Assembly (NCBI RefSeq): GCF_943734655.1
Contig: NC_071354.1
Location: forward strand, 1,647,001 to 1,711,000
Length of the DNA stretch: 64,000 nt
Direction: 5' to 3'
Origin: Sabethes cyaneus
Taxonomy: Eukaryota > Arthropoda > Insecta > Diptera > Culicidae
The number at the start of each line of letters is the position of its first letter. The stretch's first letter is position 1. The position numbers were made by a program, and so were the translations under genes. Below are positions 1 through 11,293 of the stretch, piece by piece. The notes under the pieces were generated by a model. The model saw only the letters and a list, made by a program, of their open reading frames with translations, did not search any database and was not told the DNA's origin.

Positions 1-412
1 CTGTAGGGTGCTTCACATAAAACTCGCTTGAAGCATTTCACTGCCGTTTACTAAAAATTCTGGAGTTCCTCAAGAAAGCAACATGGGGCCTTTGCTTTTT
101 TGTTATGCTTTTTAGAGATGTTTCATTACTGCTGAGTGTTGCCTGTAAGTTAGTGTTTGCCGATGATCTGAATTTTTTTTTCTTCGATAGGAAATATAGA
201 TAACAGCTGCCGCTAGCAAGATTGCTTGATTTATTTACTGACAGGTACAAACGGAAAAGACTCATTGAAAGCATAGCCAAATGTGATGTTATGAGTTTCC
301 ATCGTATGAATATCCCAATCCTTTCTGGTTACACCATCGATGATATTGAATTACGCAAAGTGGAACAAGTTAGCAACCTTGCTGTTGGCGTAGTCAAATG
401 GCTCTGCTTTTG
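1..412 (+). pseudogene. Jockey-like LINE reverse transcriptase fragment
   Basis: Broken piece of a non-LTR retrotransposon reverse transcriptase, cut by the left window edge. In one frame GVPQES followed by GPLLF can be read near 60-90, which corresponds to the RT motif GVPQGSxLGPLLF. A shift later, LVFADDL is read with FADD at 156-167, the catalytic motif. Past 220 a third frame reads through KCDVMSFHRMNIPILSGYTI to ELRKVEQVSNLAVG, the post-catalytic stretch typical of Jockey/I-superfamily LINEs. At least two frameshifts and an in-frame stop (TAG near 109) make it non-functional. The fragment at 3430-4190 carries earlier parts of the same type of RT on the same strand, so both may derive from one family. 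The clade beyond Jockey-like is not decided. Confidence 0.75.
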
Positions 413-572
413 ATATTTGCATTTGAACTGTTTATCCTATTTCAACGAAATTTTGCATAAAACTTCACGACATCAAAAGTTTTCATTTGATATTAGGATA
501 ACTGAAATTGATTGAGCAGTTTCGAAGAAGGAAGGACCCCATAATGATCCTTAGCCCCTTCCAGTATGGTAA

Positions 573-1288
573 CCTGCCCAAAAGTTCGGCCTCGTGGCAC
601 TGCAGAAGATCTGTTAAAACGCGAGATGGTGTAGAGGTTCCGTGGCGGCCGGACCCAATTTTACCAGAGCGACCAACAAGCAGGGAACGGGTTTCGTAGT
701 GATGGGCAGAATGCAGGATCACGTGATGGACTGGAAGGCGATCAACGAGCGGATGTGTACTACACCATCATAAATATATACTATCCACACGAAGGTAGAC
801 CCGACGACGAGAAGAAAGCGTTCTATGCGCAGCTGGAGGAAGCATACGATAGCTGCTCGTCATGGGATATCAGGTTCGTCATATGAACGGGGGGATACGA
901 ACGCCCAGATCGGCAGAAAACCAATGTAAAGATGCAGTTTCCCGAGATCTGGTGATCAGCAGCACTTTTTCCCCGTAAAGAGGTCCACAAAGCTACCTGG
1001 AGATCACCTGACCGACGAACAGTGCCGGTTTTTCTCGAACATCACCAATGTACGCTTCCTACGGGTTACGGTAATCCACTCGGAACATTACCTAGTAGCA
1101 GTACATATACACTCAAAACTATCGACGGTTTATACCTCGCGACAAAGCCACCATCCTCGGTTAAATATTTGGAAATTAGACAACCCACGTGATGCCGAGA
1201 AATATGCGCGCTTACTGGATAAACCTCTGTCTTCCTTTATAAAGCTAGGTACTTCGATCCTCGAAGACTGATGAAGAAATACAAGGTG
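573..1288 (+). pseudogene. RTE-clade retrotransposon, endonuclease fragment
   Basis: Degenerate copy of the kind of element that is intact at 37508-40928. Segments align with the intact endonuclease in order: a match to the FEVVALQELC region near 580, TNKQGTGFVVMGRMQ from about 671, YPHEGRPDDEKKAFYAQLEE near 785-840, STFFPRKEVHKATWRSPD near 960-1010, and a counterpart of SDHFLVAV near 1080-1105. The TA-flanked mariner at 1289-2430 and the ITmD37E fragment at 2478 were inserted into it; 2431-2475 between them still reads as RTE. Frameshifts, a deletion around the segment equivalent to KLRIKGRFFN, and stops abolish function. A further piece of the RT (3259-3339) lies beyond the insertions. It is older than both inserted DNA transposons. 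Confidence 0.85.
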
Positions 1289-2430
1289 CGTGACGAATTT
1301 TTGCAGTAAATTTCAAATATCAATTTCTCATGCTTACGAAACTATATTCAGATATATCTGGCAGTACTGAATAGCTTATACTGCTGGGTGTCAGATGCAA
1401 ACAAACAGTGTTAAGTAAACTGAATGATGTCGAAACAAGAAAATAATCGGTCAGCCGTCGTCGTTTTATTGCGCGCCGAATCAAGCGTAAAGGAGATAGT
1501 TCAGTGGGTAAAAGTGTCGGAAAGAACAATGTACTATATAAAGAAGCCTTGGAAAAGTAATAGGCTATCCTACACACTTACCTGGAAGGCACACAAGTGC
1601 CGTTCTATTACCGCTGAACGGAACAAAGTCAAAAAAGTGGGAAGAATGTTTAAAAAGATTCCAGTGAGGTCAATGCGGTCCATGGCTCGGGAAATCGGGT
1701 GTTCGGACTTTTCAGTCCGGCGAGTAATCAGGATCTAAACCTGAATCGAAAGAATAACAGGTGGCTTGCACCAGATCGTAGTCAGGTTCTTATCGTCATA
1801 TCAACAAACTTTCCGACCCATGAGGAAGTTCTAGGTGTAGTCTCCAGCGAGGGGGATGTAATGCCTCCGTATTTCTTAGAACAAGGACTAAAGGTAACAC
1901 AACACCCGATGTATACATGAAGGTTCTGAAAGATGTTGTTGTCCCGTGGATGATGGAGGTTGCTGCTGGCCGTCATTTCATCTTCCAACAAGATGGGGCT
2001 CCTGCTCAGAATGCCAACAAAACACAAAAATGCTTTCACTTTCGTATCTTTGTGCAACGTGGCTTGATGAAAATATTTTGGGCGAGGGAATGTTGGCCCC
2101 CTAGCAGTCCCGATATCAATCCTTTGGATTATTTTGTGTGGGGCTTCGTCGAGCGGGATACCAAAGGGACGCCTCGTACCACGCTTAGGTCGGCCAAAGC
2201 TAAGATCATCGAGGTGATGACTTCTATGGATCGAAACATGGTAAAACATGCATGCTACAGTTTCCTGTAGCGTCTATCAACAGTTATTGAAAAGGAAGGC
2301 GATTTTGAATAAAATATTTTACAATTCCCATATGTTACAAAAGAAATTAAACCACAAAACATTCCTCGCATATATGGTTAACTGGTGTTAATTTTCTGAA
2401 ACATGTCATTTACTGCAAAAATTCGTCACG
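1289..2430 (+). mobile_element. mariner-family DNA transposon, defective copy
   Basis: About 1.14 kb bounded by inverted terminal repeats. The left end reads CGTGACGAATTTTTGCAG from 1289, and the right end is its reverse complement up to 2430. The right flank is TA (2431-2432) and the left flank TG (1287-1288), which I take as a mutated TA target duplication. The interior carries remains of a Tc1/mariner transposase (see 1424-2270). The host sequence is an RTE fragment that resumes at 2431, giving an independent sign of the boundaries. Confidence 0.85.
1424..2270 (+). pseudogene. mariner transposase pseudogene (maT-like)
   Basis: Transposase remains spread over three frames. The N-terminal part from ATG 1424 reads MMSKQENNRSAVVVLLRAES and runs through the DNA-binding region to about 1738. 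The middle part (1750-1915) contains NNRWLAPDRSQV and EGDVMPPYFL. The C-terminal part (1917-2270) contains FIFQQDGAPAQNANKTQ, with the second catalytic Asp, and WPPSSPDINPLDYFVWGF, with the third. The segment expected to hold the first catalytic Asp, between the DNA-binding domain and NNRWLAP, is missing. The third residue is Asp in an NPLDYFVW context, as in DDxD (maT-like) mariners. Spacing between the second and third Asp counts as 44 residues here, but indels in this stretch make it unreliable. Not functional. Confidence 0.85.
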
Positions 2431-2475
2431 TACTCTGTGCACGCTCGGCCGTTAATGAAGCCGTAATCGCGGTGC
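2431..2475 (+). pseudogene. RTE fragment between two inserted transposons
   Basis: Forty-five bases separating the mariner right end from the ITmD37E left end. They read VLCARSAVNEAVIAVL in one open frame and correspond to the region after the endonuclease in the intact RTE copy (IKTAIGSTALAALG). This shows that both transposons landed in one RTE element only 45 bp apart. Confidence 0.6.
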
Positions 2476-2477
2476 TA

Positions 2478-2876
2478 ACGGGTGGCAACTAAAATTTTGG
2501 AATTTTTTCGCGGCCGCTATATTCAACAACAAACGAGCTCAAAGTGAAATGCGAGTATGTATGTGTTAGCTTTCTCTCTTTTCTTTTTGTCAATATTTTT
2601 TGTTTAGTTTATGCTGGCCTAGCTTTGCATAAAATGGCATCGAAACAAGAAGTGTCGTGAGCGCGTTGTACACTTCTACGAACTGCCACAGAAATCTCGG
2701 CAAAAAGTATACGGTACAACATTTGAAAAGCGAATATGTGGCGGCTGTGTCAGTTTACCATATCCTAAGATGCACAACAACTATTCACAAGCAAGGTAGT
2801 GGAAGACCAACCGAAATTATGGACGCAGAAGAACATCGTCTCTTTCTCGTGCCTTCAACAACAAGCCCTCTGGTTT
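2478..2876 (+). mobile_element. ITmD37E-type mariner, 3'-truncated copy
   Basis: Starts with ACGGGTGGCAACTAAAATTT after TA (2476-2477), the same terminus as the complete element at 34452-35376. The two can be followed together until TGGTTT at 2876, after which this copy changes to a TTTA-rich tract. It therefore keeps the left TIR and the start of the transposase gene (a MASKQE-type N-terminus is recognisable near 2638) but has lost the catalytic part and right TIR. Immobile by itself. Confidence 0.8.
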
Positions 2877-2899
2877 ATTTATTTATTTATCTATTTATC
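2872..2899. repeat. (TTTA)n tract
   Basis: Short TTTA/TCTA tandem tract exactly at the point where the truncated ITmD37E copy loses similarity to its full-length relative. It may mark the junction with another insertion that occupies part of 2877-3055, which I could not classify. Confidence 0.6.
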
Positions 2900-3055
2900 G
2901 AAATTTGACCTTCTGTTTTTATACGACAGACTTCGCAGCCTGCTGTTAGAGTGCAGGACAATTGCAGGGCCAGTTGCTATGATTCTATTGACTCTGACAG
3001 CTTCATTAGCTCAAGTACAAAAAGCATGCTAGCAAGCTGTTGCCTTCGTTCGAAA

Positions 3056-3257
3056 GACCGTGTCCGTCGCACGCGGTGATCTAGTGTGCTATGCGTGATG
3101 AACGAATTCGTGCATTTCTCAGATACACTCAACACGTTGCCGTTTAAAATCAAACTAGCCTAAGCATAAGCATAGGATACCGCCCGTGTGCTGCTACTCC
3201 GTTATTGATCAGGGCGTTGCCGTTTAAAATCAAATTGCAACGAAACTAAAAGAGATA
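3056..3257 (+). repeat. dispersed repeat, copy 1 (second copy at 61518)
   Basis: Begins GACCGTGTCCGTCGCACGCG and ends near GAAACTAAAAGAGATA. The same block, in the same orientation, is at 61518-61648. The copy here is longer because a 60-bp insertion with its own 20-bp direct repeats sits inside it (3155-3214). No coding sequence is visible. It abuts an RTE fragment at 3259, so it was inserted into or fused with that element. Family unknown. Confidence 0.75.
3155..3214 (-). mobile_element. 60-bp retro-insertion with 20-bp target duplication
   Basis: The 20-mer CGTTGCCGTTTAAAATCAAA occurs at 3135-3154 and again, identical, at 3215-3234. The related copy at 61.6 kb has only one counterpart of it, so the 60 bases between are an insertion. 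On the minus strand the insert ends in a TATGCT-type repeat, like the AGCATAGCATAG tract at 17317-17337, suggesting the extreme 3' end of a non-LTR element that was heavily 5'-truncated on integration. Confidence 0.65.
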
Positions 3258-3258
3258 A

Positions 3259-3339
3259 GCGACCTCGACATTATTACTAGAAGCCTTGGAACGGCGGAGG
3301 CAATCTACGCCAGACTAAAAACGGAAGCTAGGAAGTTTC
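3259..3339 (+). pseudogene. RTE reverse transcriptase fragment
   Basis: Reads DLDIITRSLGTAEAIYARLK in one frame, matching DVDIITRTFERMAETYIGLK just after the catalytic FADD of the intact copy at 37840-40911. It is probably the downstream remnant of the RTE element whose endonuclease lies at 573-1288; everything between has been deleted or replaced by insertions. Confidence 0.7.
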
Positions 3340-3340
3340 A

Positions 3341-3372
3341 CTTACTTACTGATTTAGGTGGCTTACTTACAC
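3341..3372 (-). repeat. (ACTT)n-type tail, minus orientation
   Basis: Short runs of CTTA/ACTT repeats (two runs, separated by about 15 bases). The intact RTE ends in (TAAG)4 on its own strand, so these runs have the composition of an RTE-type tail on the minus strand. A short RTE-mobilised fragment pointing left may end here, but no further RTE similarity was recognised between 3372 and 3430. Confidence 0.35.
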
Positions 3373-3429
3373 TTTTACGCTGTTAAACTCATCGCCGTCG
3401 ATCATTATACTTCCATAGCTCTTTCCGGT

Positions 3430-4190
3430 CGATGGTATCATATGCCGTATTTGAAGTCAACGAGAAATGCCATCTCTTTGCAACACGCTTCAGGCAGGTT
3501 TTGGAATTTAATGTAACTGAGGAGATAGTCATCGGAAAACTAAAATATTCGTTAGTGGCCGGAGCTAACGGTATTCTATCTTGTTTCCTGACAAAATGTG
3601 TTCTACGGTTTTCGAAAAAACTCTTTCGCTATTGCTCAATGCTTCAATCTAGTAGTGTAAGTTCTTTACCCCATGGAAAGATTCAGTTATGTGTTCTGTA
3701 CACAAGAGGGGTGATAAGCGCAACGTTAAAAACTGTCGTGAGAATACATCGTTGTGCTCCAACTCTAAAGTGATCGAGATAATCGTGAATCACTTTGTTC
3801 GCCAGTTGTCCACACTACATGGGTGTTTCCAAAATGTTCAGTCTCTACGAATCTCGTTGATTTCGTCTCGTTCTGCCTACGTAACATGAATGCAGGAGTG
3901 CAAATTGATGCAGTAGTGTTTGACTGAGTTTCCGCTCCGTTCTGCAAGTGGCTACACTTGTACTTGACACCGTAACCGTAGGCTGAGTGTGAAGATCAGG
4001 ACCGAGTTTTCCGACTAGTTCAACATTTCTGGAGCAACCTTAAAACACTGCTCTTTTCTCTTTTTGTAAATGAACTGTTAGCTCTCCTGCCACCTGATTG
4101 CTTTTTTATGCCGACGATGTAAAAATCTTTAAGGTAATTACGATGGACTCCAACTGCATTGAACTGCAACGCACGGATTCCTGCACACGC
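3430..4190 (+). pseudogene. Jockey-like LINE reverse transcriptase, degenerate
   Basis: A run of RT motifs in the right order across several frames. EEIVIGKLKYS starts near 3520; a stretch matching the usual 'fingers' region of LINE RTs follows; KVIEIIVN is near 3765-3795; FVSFCLRNMNAGVQIDAV lies at about 3862-3918; and LFVNELLALLPPDCFFYADD ends with the catalytic YADD at 4107-4118, followed by VKIFKVI. The frame breaks several times and contains stops, and it stops being recognisable after about 4190. The order of motifs and the YADD place it in the Jockey/I superfamily of non-LTR retrotransposons. It is not part of the RTE family also present here. Confidence 0.75.
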
Positions 4191-4194
4191 ACGG

Positions 4195-5950
4195 CAAGCA
4201 CGGACACACACACGCACAAACGTCGCTTAGTTCAACGAACCATCGTGATTAACTTCGTGTTTTCTACTAATTTCTGAACCTTTGTCAGTAGATAACACAG
4301 GTAAAAAGAAACTTATAATGTTATAATGTGATGTAATGTTTGATCAAAACAACTAAATTGGAAATAAAACTACGTTATCAGTAAACGTTACAATAAAAAT
4401 GATATTTCTCGATAGGTTTGATAACATATCTGGTGGCATATTATAAAAGCATACTCTCACTTCCAATTTGCGAAATTACAATGATTACATATCATTGCAA
4501 GTTGCAACCGCTAAGTTTATGTAGACAGTGATATAATCGCAGCCGAAATGAGCTCCAACAAGAGTATGTATACCAAAACGGAAGTTAGTTGCTCCATAAT
4601 TTATCGAAATAAAATAACATTAAGATAAAATAATAAAATAACTCGAGTGCTTTCCTCATGGCTTCAATTGCAAAAATCTGCTCTCAGCGATAAAACGTGG
4701 CTTTGTGTTTCTCTGCGACGACAGACGGCAGTGTTTTCATCGCCTTTAATCACAGCATCCTTTTGTGGAGCGCATAGAATGGAACACTCACAAAAGTGTT
4801 CAAATTAAAGGTTGCAAACCGCAAAAATGTTTGCTGAATATTACCTTTCCAATTTTCATCATTTGGTAGGTTTTCTGACAATTGTCGGCAAGTTCAAGTA
4901 CAAATTGTATGATTTTCACATTCTTCGTGAAGACATAATAGGTCGTTATTTACTAGGAGAAGTTCTAATGAAGTTTCTAAATAACACCTGCACTGCATGT
5001 AGCGGTAATCGGCATCAGCATTCAACGGCTCAAACAGCACGTTATCACAATGATTAGAAAGTTTGTGCGGAAATCAACTGACCTATTTGGCTTATTGTCA
5101 ACCGGTTTGGTTTCGGTCGGCGACTACATCCCTTCTGTCCGAGAAATTCGAAAACTGCAGTGTTCAAATTATGTTGTGACCATCATTAAACTGCTTTTAT
5201 GCGATACCTAAAACATGTATTCATGATAACCATCGTAACAAGTTTCACTGATAATAATATCCCCGCCATTTCCCACAGTCGAACGCAAATGCTTATCGTA
5301 CGCCAAACATAACGGTTCATAATTATTTGTCATTATCTCACATTTCTAACCATTTGCTGCCGATTTGTTGTTTTCTGTGTAATTATCAGCCCGCTATGTA
5401 ACTTGCAGGTCACGTAATAAAAATTTGATTATATTTTATTATATTTTCTATTTTTTATATCTTAGTCACAATTTTTGCGGATTCTTTCACTATTTACCAC
5501 GGAAAGTGCGCAAGTGACAATTTGAGTTTTACTGCACTCACATAATAGTTTTTATGGCCCATTTTGGTCACCAAACTCGTTATAAATGACTTAGAAAGCC
5601 AATATAAAAAATTTTAAGTTGTTTCAGTACAATAAGGTTACAGTGATGAGTTTTATTTTTCATGTTTTGAATAACAAATTTAATAGGTAATAATAGACTG
5701 TACCGTAAAACTGATTTGATATTAATTTCAGTTCTTTTTAATATTACTGTATGGAAATATTACAGCAGGACAAAAGTGTGAAATTAGTTCTCGACAAAAT
5801 GTCAACAGTGGGTTTGGTCATCGGACAGGCTGAACCTACCAACCTGTAGGTTTGCCTGTAATTTCCAAACAACCTTTTCTACTGTGCCTAACCATACTCT
5901 TAGTCTACAGCCGGACTCATTCTAAGCTTGTCAACTACGAAAGAAGGTCG
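4195..5950. other. noncoding, AT-rich, no element recognised
   Basis: AT-rich sequence with scattered short open frames, the longest 81 codons at 4812-5057, none with a recognisable domain. A short CA-rich stretch lies at 4199-4222. I see no TIR, target duplication or coding exon. Origin as unique host DNA is inferred only from the absence of repeats in the window. Confidence 0.5.
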
Positions 5951-8560
5951 AACTACGGTGTAAGCCTGCCAACGTACCGTCAACCGGATTAGAACCCGTC
6001 ATCCGCAAGCGGGCAGGATTGCAGAAGAAACTGTTGCCGATCGCATGCGGTAAACGGAAAAAAGGAGATACACAAATCAAGGTTGATCGCCGCCGTTAAG
6101 CATCGATACACGTTCGAATATCTCTCACTGGCGATAGCTTCTTTCGGCGAGTCTTCCATCTGCTCGATTAGATCTATATTAGTGTCAGTCATTAGTGGCA
6201 GCATGAGTGCATGATCGATTTTAAGATGCCTAAATAATTTATGTTTGCGATTCAGCTCGGCATTGGAATTTAGAGCTGTTATTCTTTTGTTTTGTTTCTT
6301 GTACAGCTGGAATAAAACTCACATTCTGCATTTTACGTATCATGAATATACACCGGCCATCGATCAGTTCAAAACCGATGGTTATAAATGGTGCTTACGA
6401 TCTGCTTCGACTGGTCCAAATGGGCACGCTCCATTCAAATCCGCACGTTCACCCGGACTAGACAACATCTCGGGAAGAAACAAACAGATGATAGTCTTAA
6501 AATGTTCCTCGTCAAATCGATAGCTATTGGTTGATAATGATGATCGACGCGATTATCGGTGGAGAATTATGATGATTATCGATATTATTTTACTTCAATT
6601 CCGTCGGTTCGGTTCTCGGCTGTTGGAGGCTGTTGGACGGACCGGAGTATCTTCATTCACATGGACACCGTTTATCGTTTAAAATCTTATTGGCAGCGTT
6701 GGTCTCTAAGGAGTAGCCGGGCTGAGTGAAATTTCTGTCGGCTGCTCGTCCGCCATTCTAATTTGAGCATAATTATCGTGTATTACGTCGAATGACTTCC
6801 CGAATAAAAGCAAAAAAAAAAATCAGTTGCCGAGCATATCGGATGCCAACCGCCGGCCGGTCGGGACAGAGCCGCGGATGCGCATTGAAAAACACGAGAA
6901 ATAAGATAATGACCACCAGAACCCTGCTGATTTGGGCAATGATACGGTGTAGTTATTTGGCTTACTTTTCTTCGTGTTTCCTCCGCAAGTTCAACGGGGC
7001 CGATGGATCGACCGTTGATGACGATGATTGCCATTATATTTGGTGGGGCGAGCGCGCAGGCGAATAACGTGAACCGTGAACACCGACCGCCAAGAAATCC
7101 GGTGTGGCCCGGAATGATTTTTCGAAAATGCTGAAAGGGCCAAAAGAAGAAAGTAGCAACCGATCGACCGATCGACCGTCGGAGCATCGAGAGAGGGAGA
7201 AAGTAATCGAAAAGCCAGCATGATTAAATATCCACTTACGCACTCGGACTCGCTCGAGGTCGCTTCCCTCCTCCTGGGTCAGTTGATTATCAGTGCTGCG
7301 GAGGTAGCTCGTTCACACACTGACAGCTCACGCCGTATGTAGGTACCTATACTTTACTTACTAGCGAACGCGGCGACTCGTCTCACGTGGAGGGAAACGG
7401 CTCTTTTCACTCAGTAGTTGATGGTGTTCAATAATTTTGCTACGATAATTTGATAATTAAAGTTTTTCGACATGGCTTGGCGCGATGTGTGAATGATGCT
7501 TCGGTTGTTGGTTTTTATTTTGAGTACTTGTTCACAGTAATTGAGTAAAGTGCTACTGTTGCTTTATAATTAATCATTTTACCGATGGACTTCGTTATTA
7601 ATTTAATAAAATAACATATTGCATATCACAAGAAGCGAGCTTAAAAAAATGTCAGGCTTGTTTGAAGAGAACCGGAGAACGAAATGAGTTTTGCTGTGGT
7701 GCTTTGAAATGCATTCGTCCCAGCACATGTCAAACGGTAAATTCGAACTACTACTGGTGATGGCGCATATAAAACCCGGTAAACAGTGTTAGGCATCCCT
7801 GTAGTAAACGAGCTAATTTCCCGGCAAACAGTTAAATAATGATTTATACGGCATTCAGCGACCAGGCAACGTTCCATCTTCCGGGACACGCTGACTTTCG
7901 GTGCAGAACCTTTCACTTGGTATCGCGCTCAGTGTTCAACTTCCCGACCGAAAGGCGGCGCGGCAGAAGTGTATCGGAGCCACCGGCAGCAGGGGAACAG
8001 TTTTCCGTTGTAGCTCGGGCGCTGATAAAAACATAAATCATGATGCACTTTTCGCTCATATATTCACATGTGCTGTTTTCGTTATGTGTTGCAACTTGCA
8101 TACTTGCATTTAGGCCGCACTGCACACACTCTTCAAAATGTGAAGGAGTTGATTATTTTGTTACTCGGCTGGGAAACGATTGTACGCGAATATCCACCGA
8201 TATGAAGCCAAGAGAAACGTAGCCAACCGGGCAGATTATGATTTATAACGCGCATAATATATTTTTTAACGAGAAATTGGTACTAGTCGTAGACCTTTTC
8301 GCAAAAATGTTGCTGCGGCCTCGGCCCATATGTTTTGACACACATAATTGCAACCTTTGACTCCCGCTTCGTCGGCTCCAGGTTCTGCTCCGTCGTCGAG
8401 TTTATCATCGACGGGCTATCTTGGAACAGAGGGAAGAAAAGATAAGCGAAAATTCCATTCCCGTCCGTTCCATTTGTAGCAAAAGTTTCTACCCTTCCAA
8501 CCGGCACAACAGTAACACCTGGGTCAGTCCGAGCTGTGCCGTCTGATGGCATTCCCGGTT
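5951..8560. other. unique DNA with overlapping spurious frames
   Basis: More GC-balanced than its surroundings, with open frames on both strands overlapping each other (for example 6783-7187 minus against 6792-7067 plus). None matches a known domain or shows a convincing exon structure. The base composition and absence of TE marks fit an intron, intergenic regulatory DNA or an untranslated exon of a host locus; nothing here decides between these. Confidence 0.4.
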
Positions 8561-11074
8561 ATGTTCTGTAACAATTCCTAACATCTGCCAAAAAGCAATA
8601 AAAATAAATAAATAGTTTTAAGCTTTCTATTTCCTTTCGCTTTTGGCTGCAAGACGAAGAACGCCCCACGCGCCACTATTTTGCGTTTTACGGAGCGAAA
8701 CTTTAAACGGAGCTGCAGCCAGAAAGCGAAACCAGATAACCCAACAGAAGTACATCTAATCCCATTAACAGTGAATTAATTCGGATGTATCATTAAAAAC
8801 AGGAAAATAAATAGACTAAATATTTCCCCTCTCCACTATCAACACCACCGACGTCCACCGGGCTTCGGACCGGAGGACCAATTCATCCAACAGCAGGAAA
8901 ATTCTTTCTTTTTCGTATCTCTGCCCATTTTTTTAGGTTACAGAAAAGCCGAGTGTATTTTCACTTAGAAACAGATAAAATTACTTAAGTAAAGTTTGTA
9001 GACAGTGAGACAATATAACTAAAATCAATAAATGTAATACATAAGTTTCGAAAGACATCAACGCGGGGATGTTGTTGATCAGAAAACTGAAGGGAAAACT
9101 ACTGCTCTGCCCTTTTCCCAGCCGGCAGAAAGATAACGAAACCGATGAAACCATTCTTGAATATCAGATCAAAGTAAAAGACCGACTGGATGCCGGCAGC
9201 CGAAGGCTTTGATAGGCGCGATGGGCGTGCGGTTGAGAGCGTAATTCGACATATTCGTTAACGCAACTAAAAATTTACCCGACTGTCTGGGCTGTTCATT
9301 TTTTTATTCAATTTTTTTTTCGGTCAGTTCTCAGAGACCTCCATTACCTGATGAACACCGATCGAAAATTACAATAATAAAACACTAAAACGGAAACCGC
9401 ATCTTGACGCAAAGTAAACACACACACAATCCAGGTTGACTTACGATTGGAACTGTTATTTTACGTCTCCTGGTCGTAGATTTGGGCTCACAAAATTTAT
9501 GCAACTAATGTTCTATTTAATTAGAATAAAATATGAACCCTATGCGGGTCGTCGGATGTGCGGCACGGCTTAGTAGGGTTGAGTTTTGTTTCAGGGCCCT
9601 GCAGGAGTTTCAAAGAAAAGGTAGTAAATTAGCCCCTTTGGCGTGCTGATAAACGAACAACAGCGGCCGCCAGTTTGTTTATTTGTTTTTGTCCAATGAC
9701 TAGTGAGCGAGGATTATTGTAATATTTTTTACCATATTTCAGACACCGGCGGGAACAAACATAAGTTGAAAATATTAGTTAAACTACTGAATTGAAAATC
9801 CATTATTAGAAACATTTGTCATTAGAAACAATTAAATTGTAGGCTACACCATACTTTGTAAGAAGTACCGTCAGAAGTGGTCACTTCGGAAGCAGTTTTT
9901 TTATTGTACTGCTGCCAGACATTCCTTTTCCTGTCGGCTATTTGATCCGGTCATCTAGCCTTAGAGCGATCGTAGTTCTTCAACCGATCCGACCCAGATG
10001 CCAACGGGCCAGAGCAAACTTGCCAAAATTCGTTCGATGATTGATGATGAGATTTATTTAGACACGCTGGATTATGATTGTACCCTGCAGCGTTCGCTTT
10101 CTTTTTCTTATTTCATTTATGTTCTCGCCGCTGCTCCGTCGCCGCCGGTTTGAGTTTTGTGGTAAAGCGCGGTCTGATCAGCAGAAGCAGCTTCCCTATC
10201 GTCTAAAATGAAGATGTTGAAAAGCTGGCCGGTAAGCTGGAGCGGGCACGGGGAAGCCTTTCACTGTAACCAGGAGTGTGGAAGAGAGTTAATCAGGCTG
10301 TCTACTAGAAGCAGATTCGGCAGCTGCTGGAGAAACAATTTTGCCAGCTTGCACGGATCCACGCGGATTACTCACCGTATGAGCAGGCGATAATTCTCAA
10401 ATAACGCCCCATACCAGCTTTCCTCTACCGTACCATCTTCGACTCCTGCGTGCTGTAAGGAGAATTGGAGCAGCACGGAGGAGCGACATGTCCATTTCAC
10501 TCGAACGTCTGGTAATTAATCTTGATTTATGAGCTTTCGAACTTTGGCAGTTAAATCTGTTTGGCATTTGAACATTTCGCGGAGGTAGTTTAACGCTCAG
10601 TTAAGTATTGGCCTTGGCAGTTATTATGTGATAAACTGAGAGAGGTGTAAGTATCACTTAACATTTCACTAGTGAAGTTTCCGATTCAGCATTGACCTGA
10701 CAGCGTCTAATTTTAATTACAATAATCAAAACGTTTTACCAGTTGAGGGTGCAATAATTTTTCGTTGAAGAAATCATTTGTTTAAGTCATATCTAAGACG
10801 TAAACAGCTGCAAAAGAATGTATTGCCGTAAAAGCTTCTCTTTTAGAATTTTTTAAAATTATTCCTCATCAGCAATTTTATTCAAAAAAGTACTACTGAA
10901 ATTTCAAATGTTCACCGATTTCGTTAAATCTTGCCTACTTGTTCCTATTGCGAAAATGTTTATGTCCCAATGTTTATATTTAGTGCTTGCGGTGTCCCTT
11001 TTTAAGTTCTGTGGTCAAATCATTTTCATCCTTAGATTTTTTTAAATTTAAATAACTTTTAATCGATTTTATTG
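8561..11074. other. noncoding unique DNA
   Basis: No TE termini or repeated blocks recognised. Between about 10210 and 10500 one frame has protein-like composition (KLAGKLERARGSL, then QIRQLLEKQFCQLARIHADY) but is broken by stops about every 12-33 codons, which is what chance predicts at this GC content. It is therefore not called as a gene. Confidence 0.4.
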
Positions 11075-11082
11075 TTCATGGC

Positions 11083-11285
11083 CAGGGATGGCACGATCAC
11101 TTTGACTAAATTTACATTCATTCGACAATACCGTCTCAGTCAAGCAAAATTTGAAAAAGTTATGTATGGGACGGTTGAAGAACTAGTTATTTACCGCTAT
11201 TCTATATTTCGGACGGATTCGTATTTTGAACGAAAGTTTTTTCGAACGAAATTTCCGCTAGCAAAATCAAATGGGCAAATCCCTG
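11083..11285. mobile_element. hAT-type MITE, 203 bp
   Basis: The octamer TTCATGGC is found at 11075-11082 and again at 11286-11293, directly flanking a 203-bp segment that starts CAGGGATGGCACG and ends GGGCAAATCCCTG. The ends are inverted repeats (CAGGGAT perfect, then imperfect). An 8-bp target duplication with CAGGG-type termini is the hallmark of hAT elements. A 93-codon open frame (11072-11353) runs through both ends and out into the flanks, so it is not a transposase. Non-autonomous; perfect TSD suggests moderate age at most. Confidence 0.8.
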
Positions 11286-11293
11286 TTCATGGC

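Noticed and set aside
10208..10500. Protein-like frame with coiled-coil flavour broken by stops
   Set aside because: Stops about every 12-33 codons are what chance gives here; no known protein was recognised, so a pseudogene call would be unsupported.
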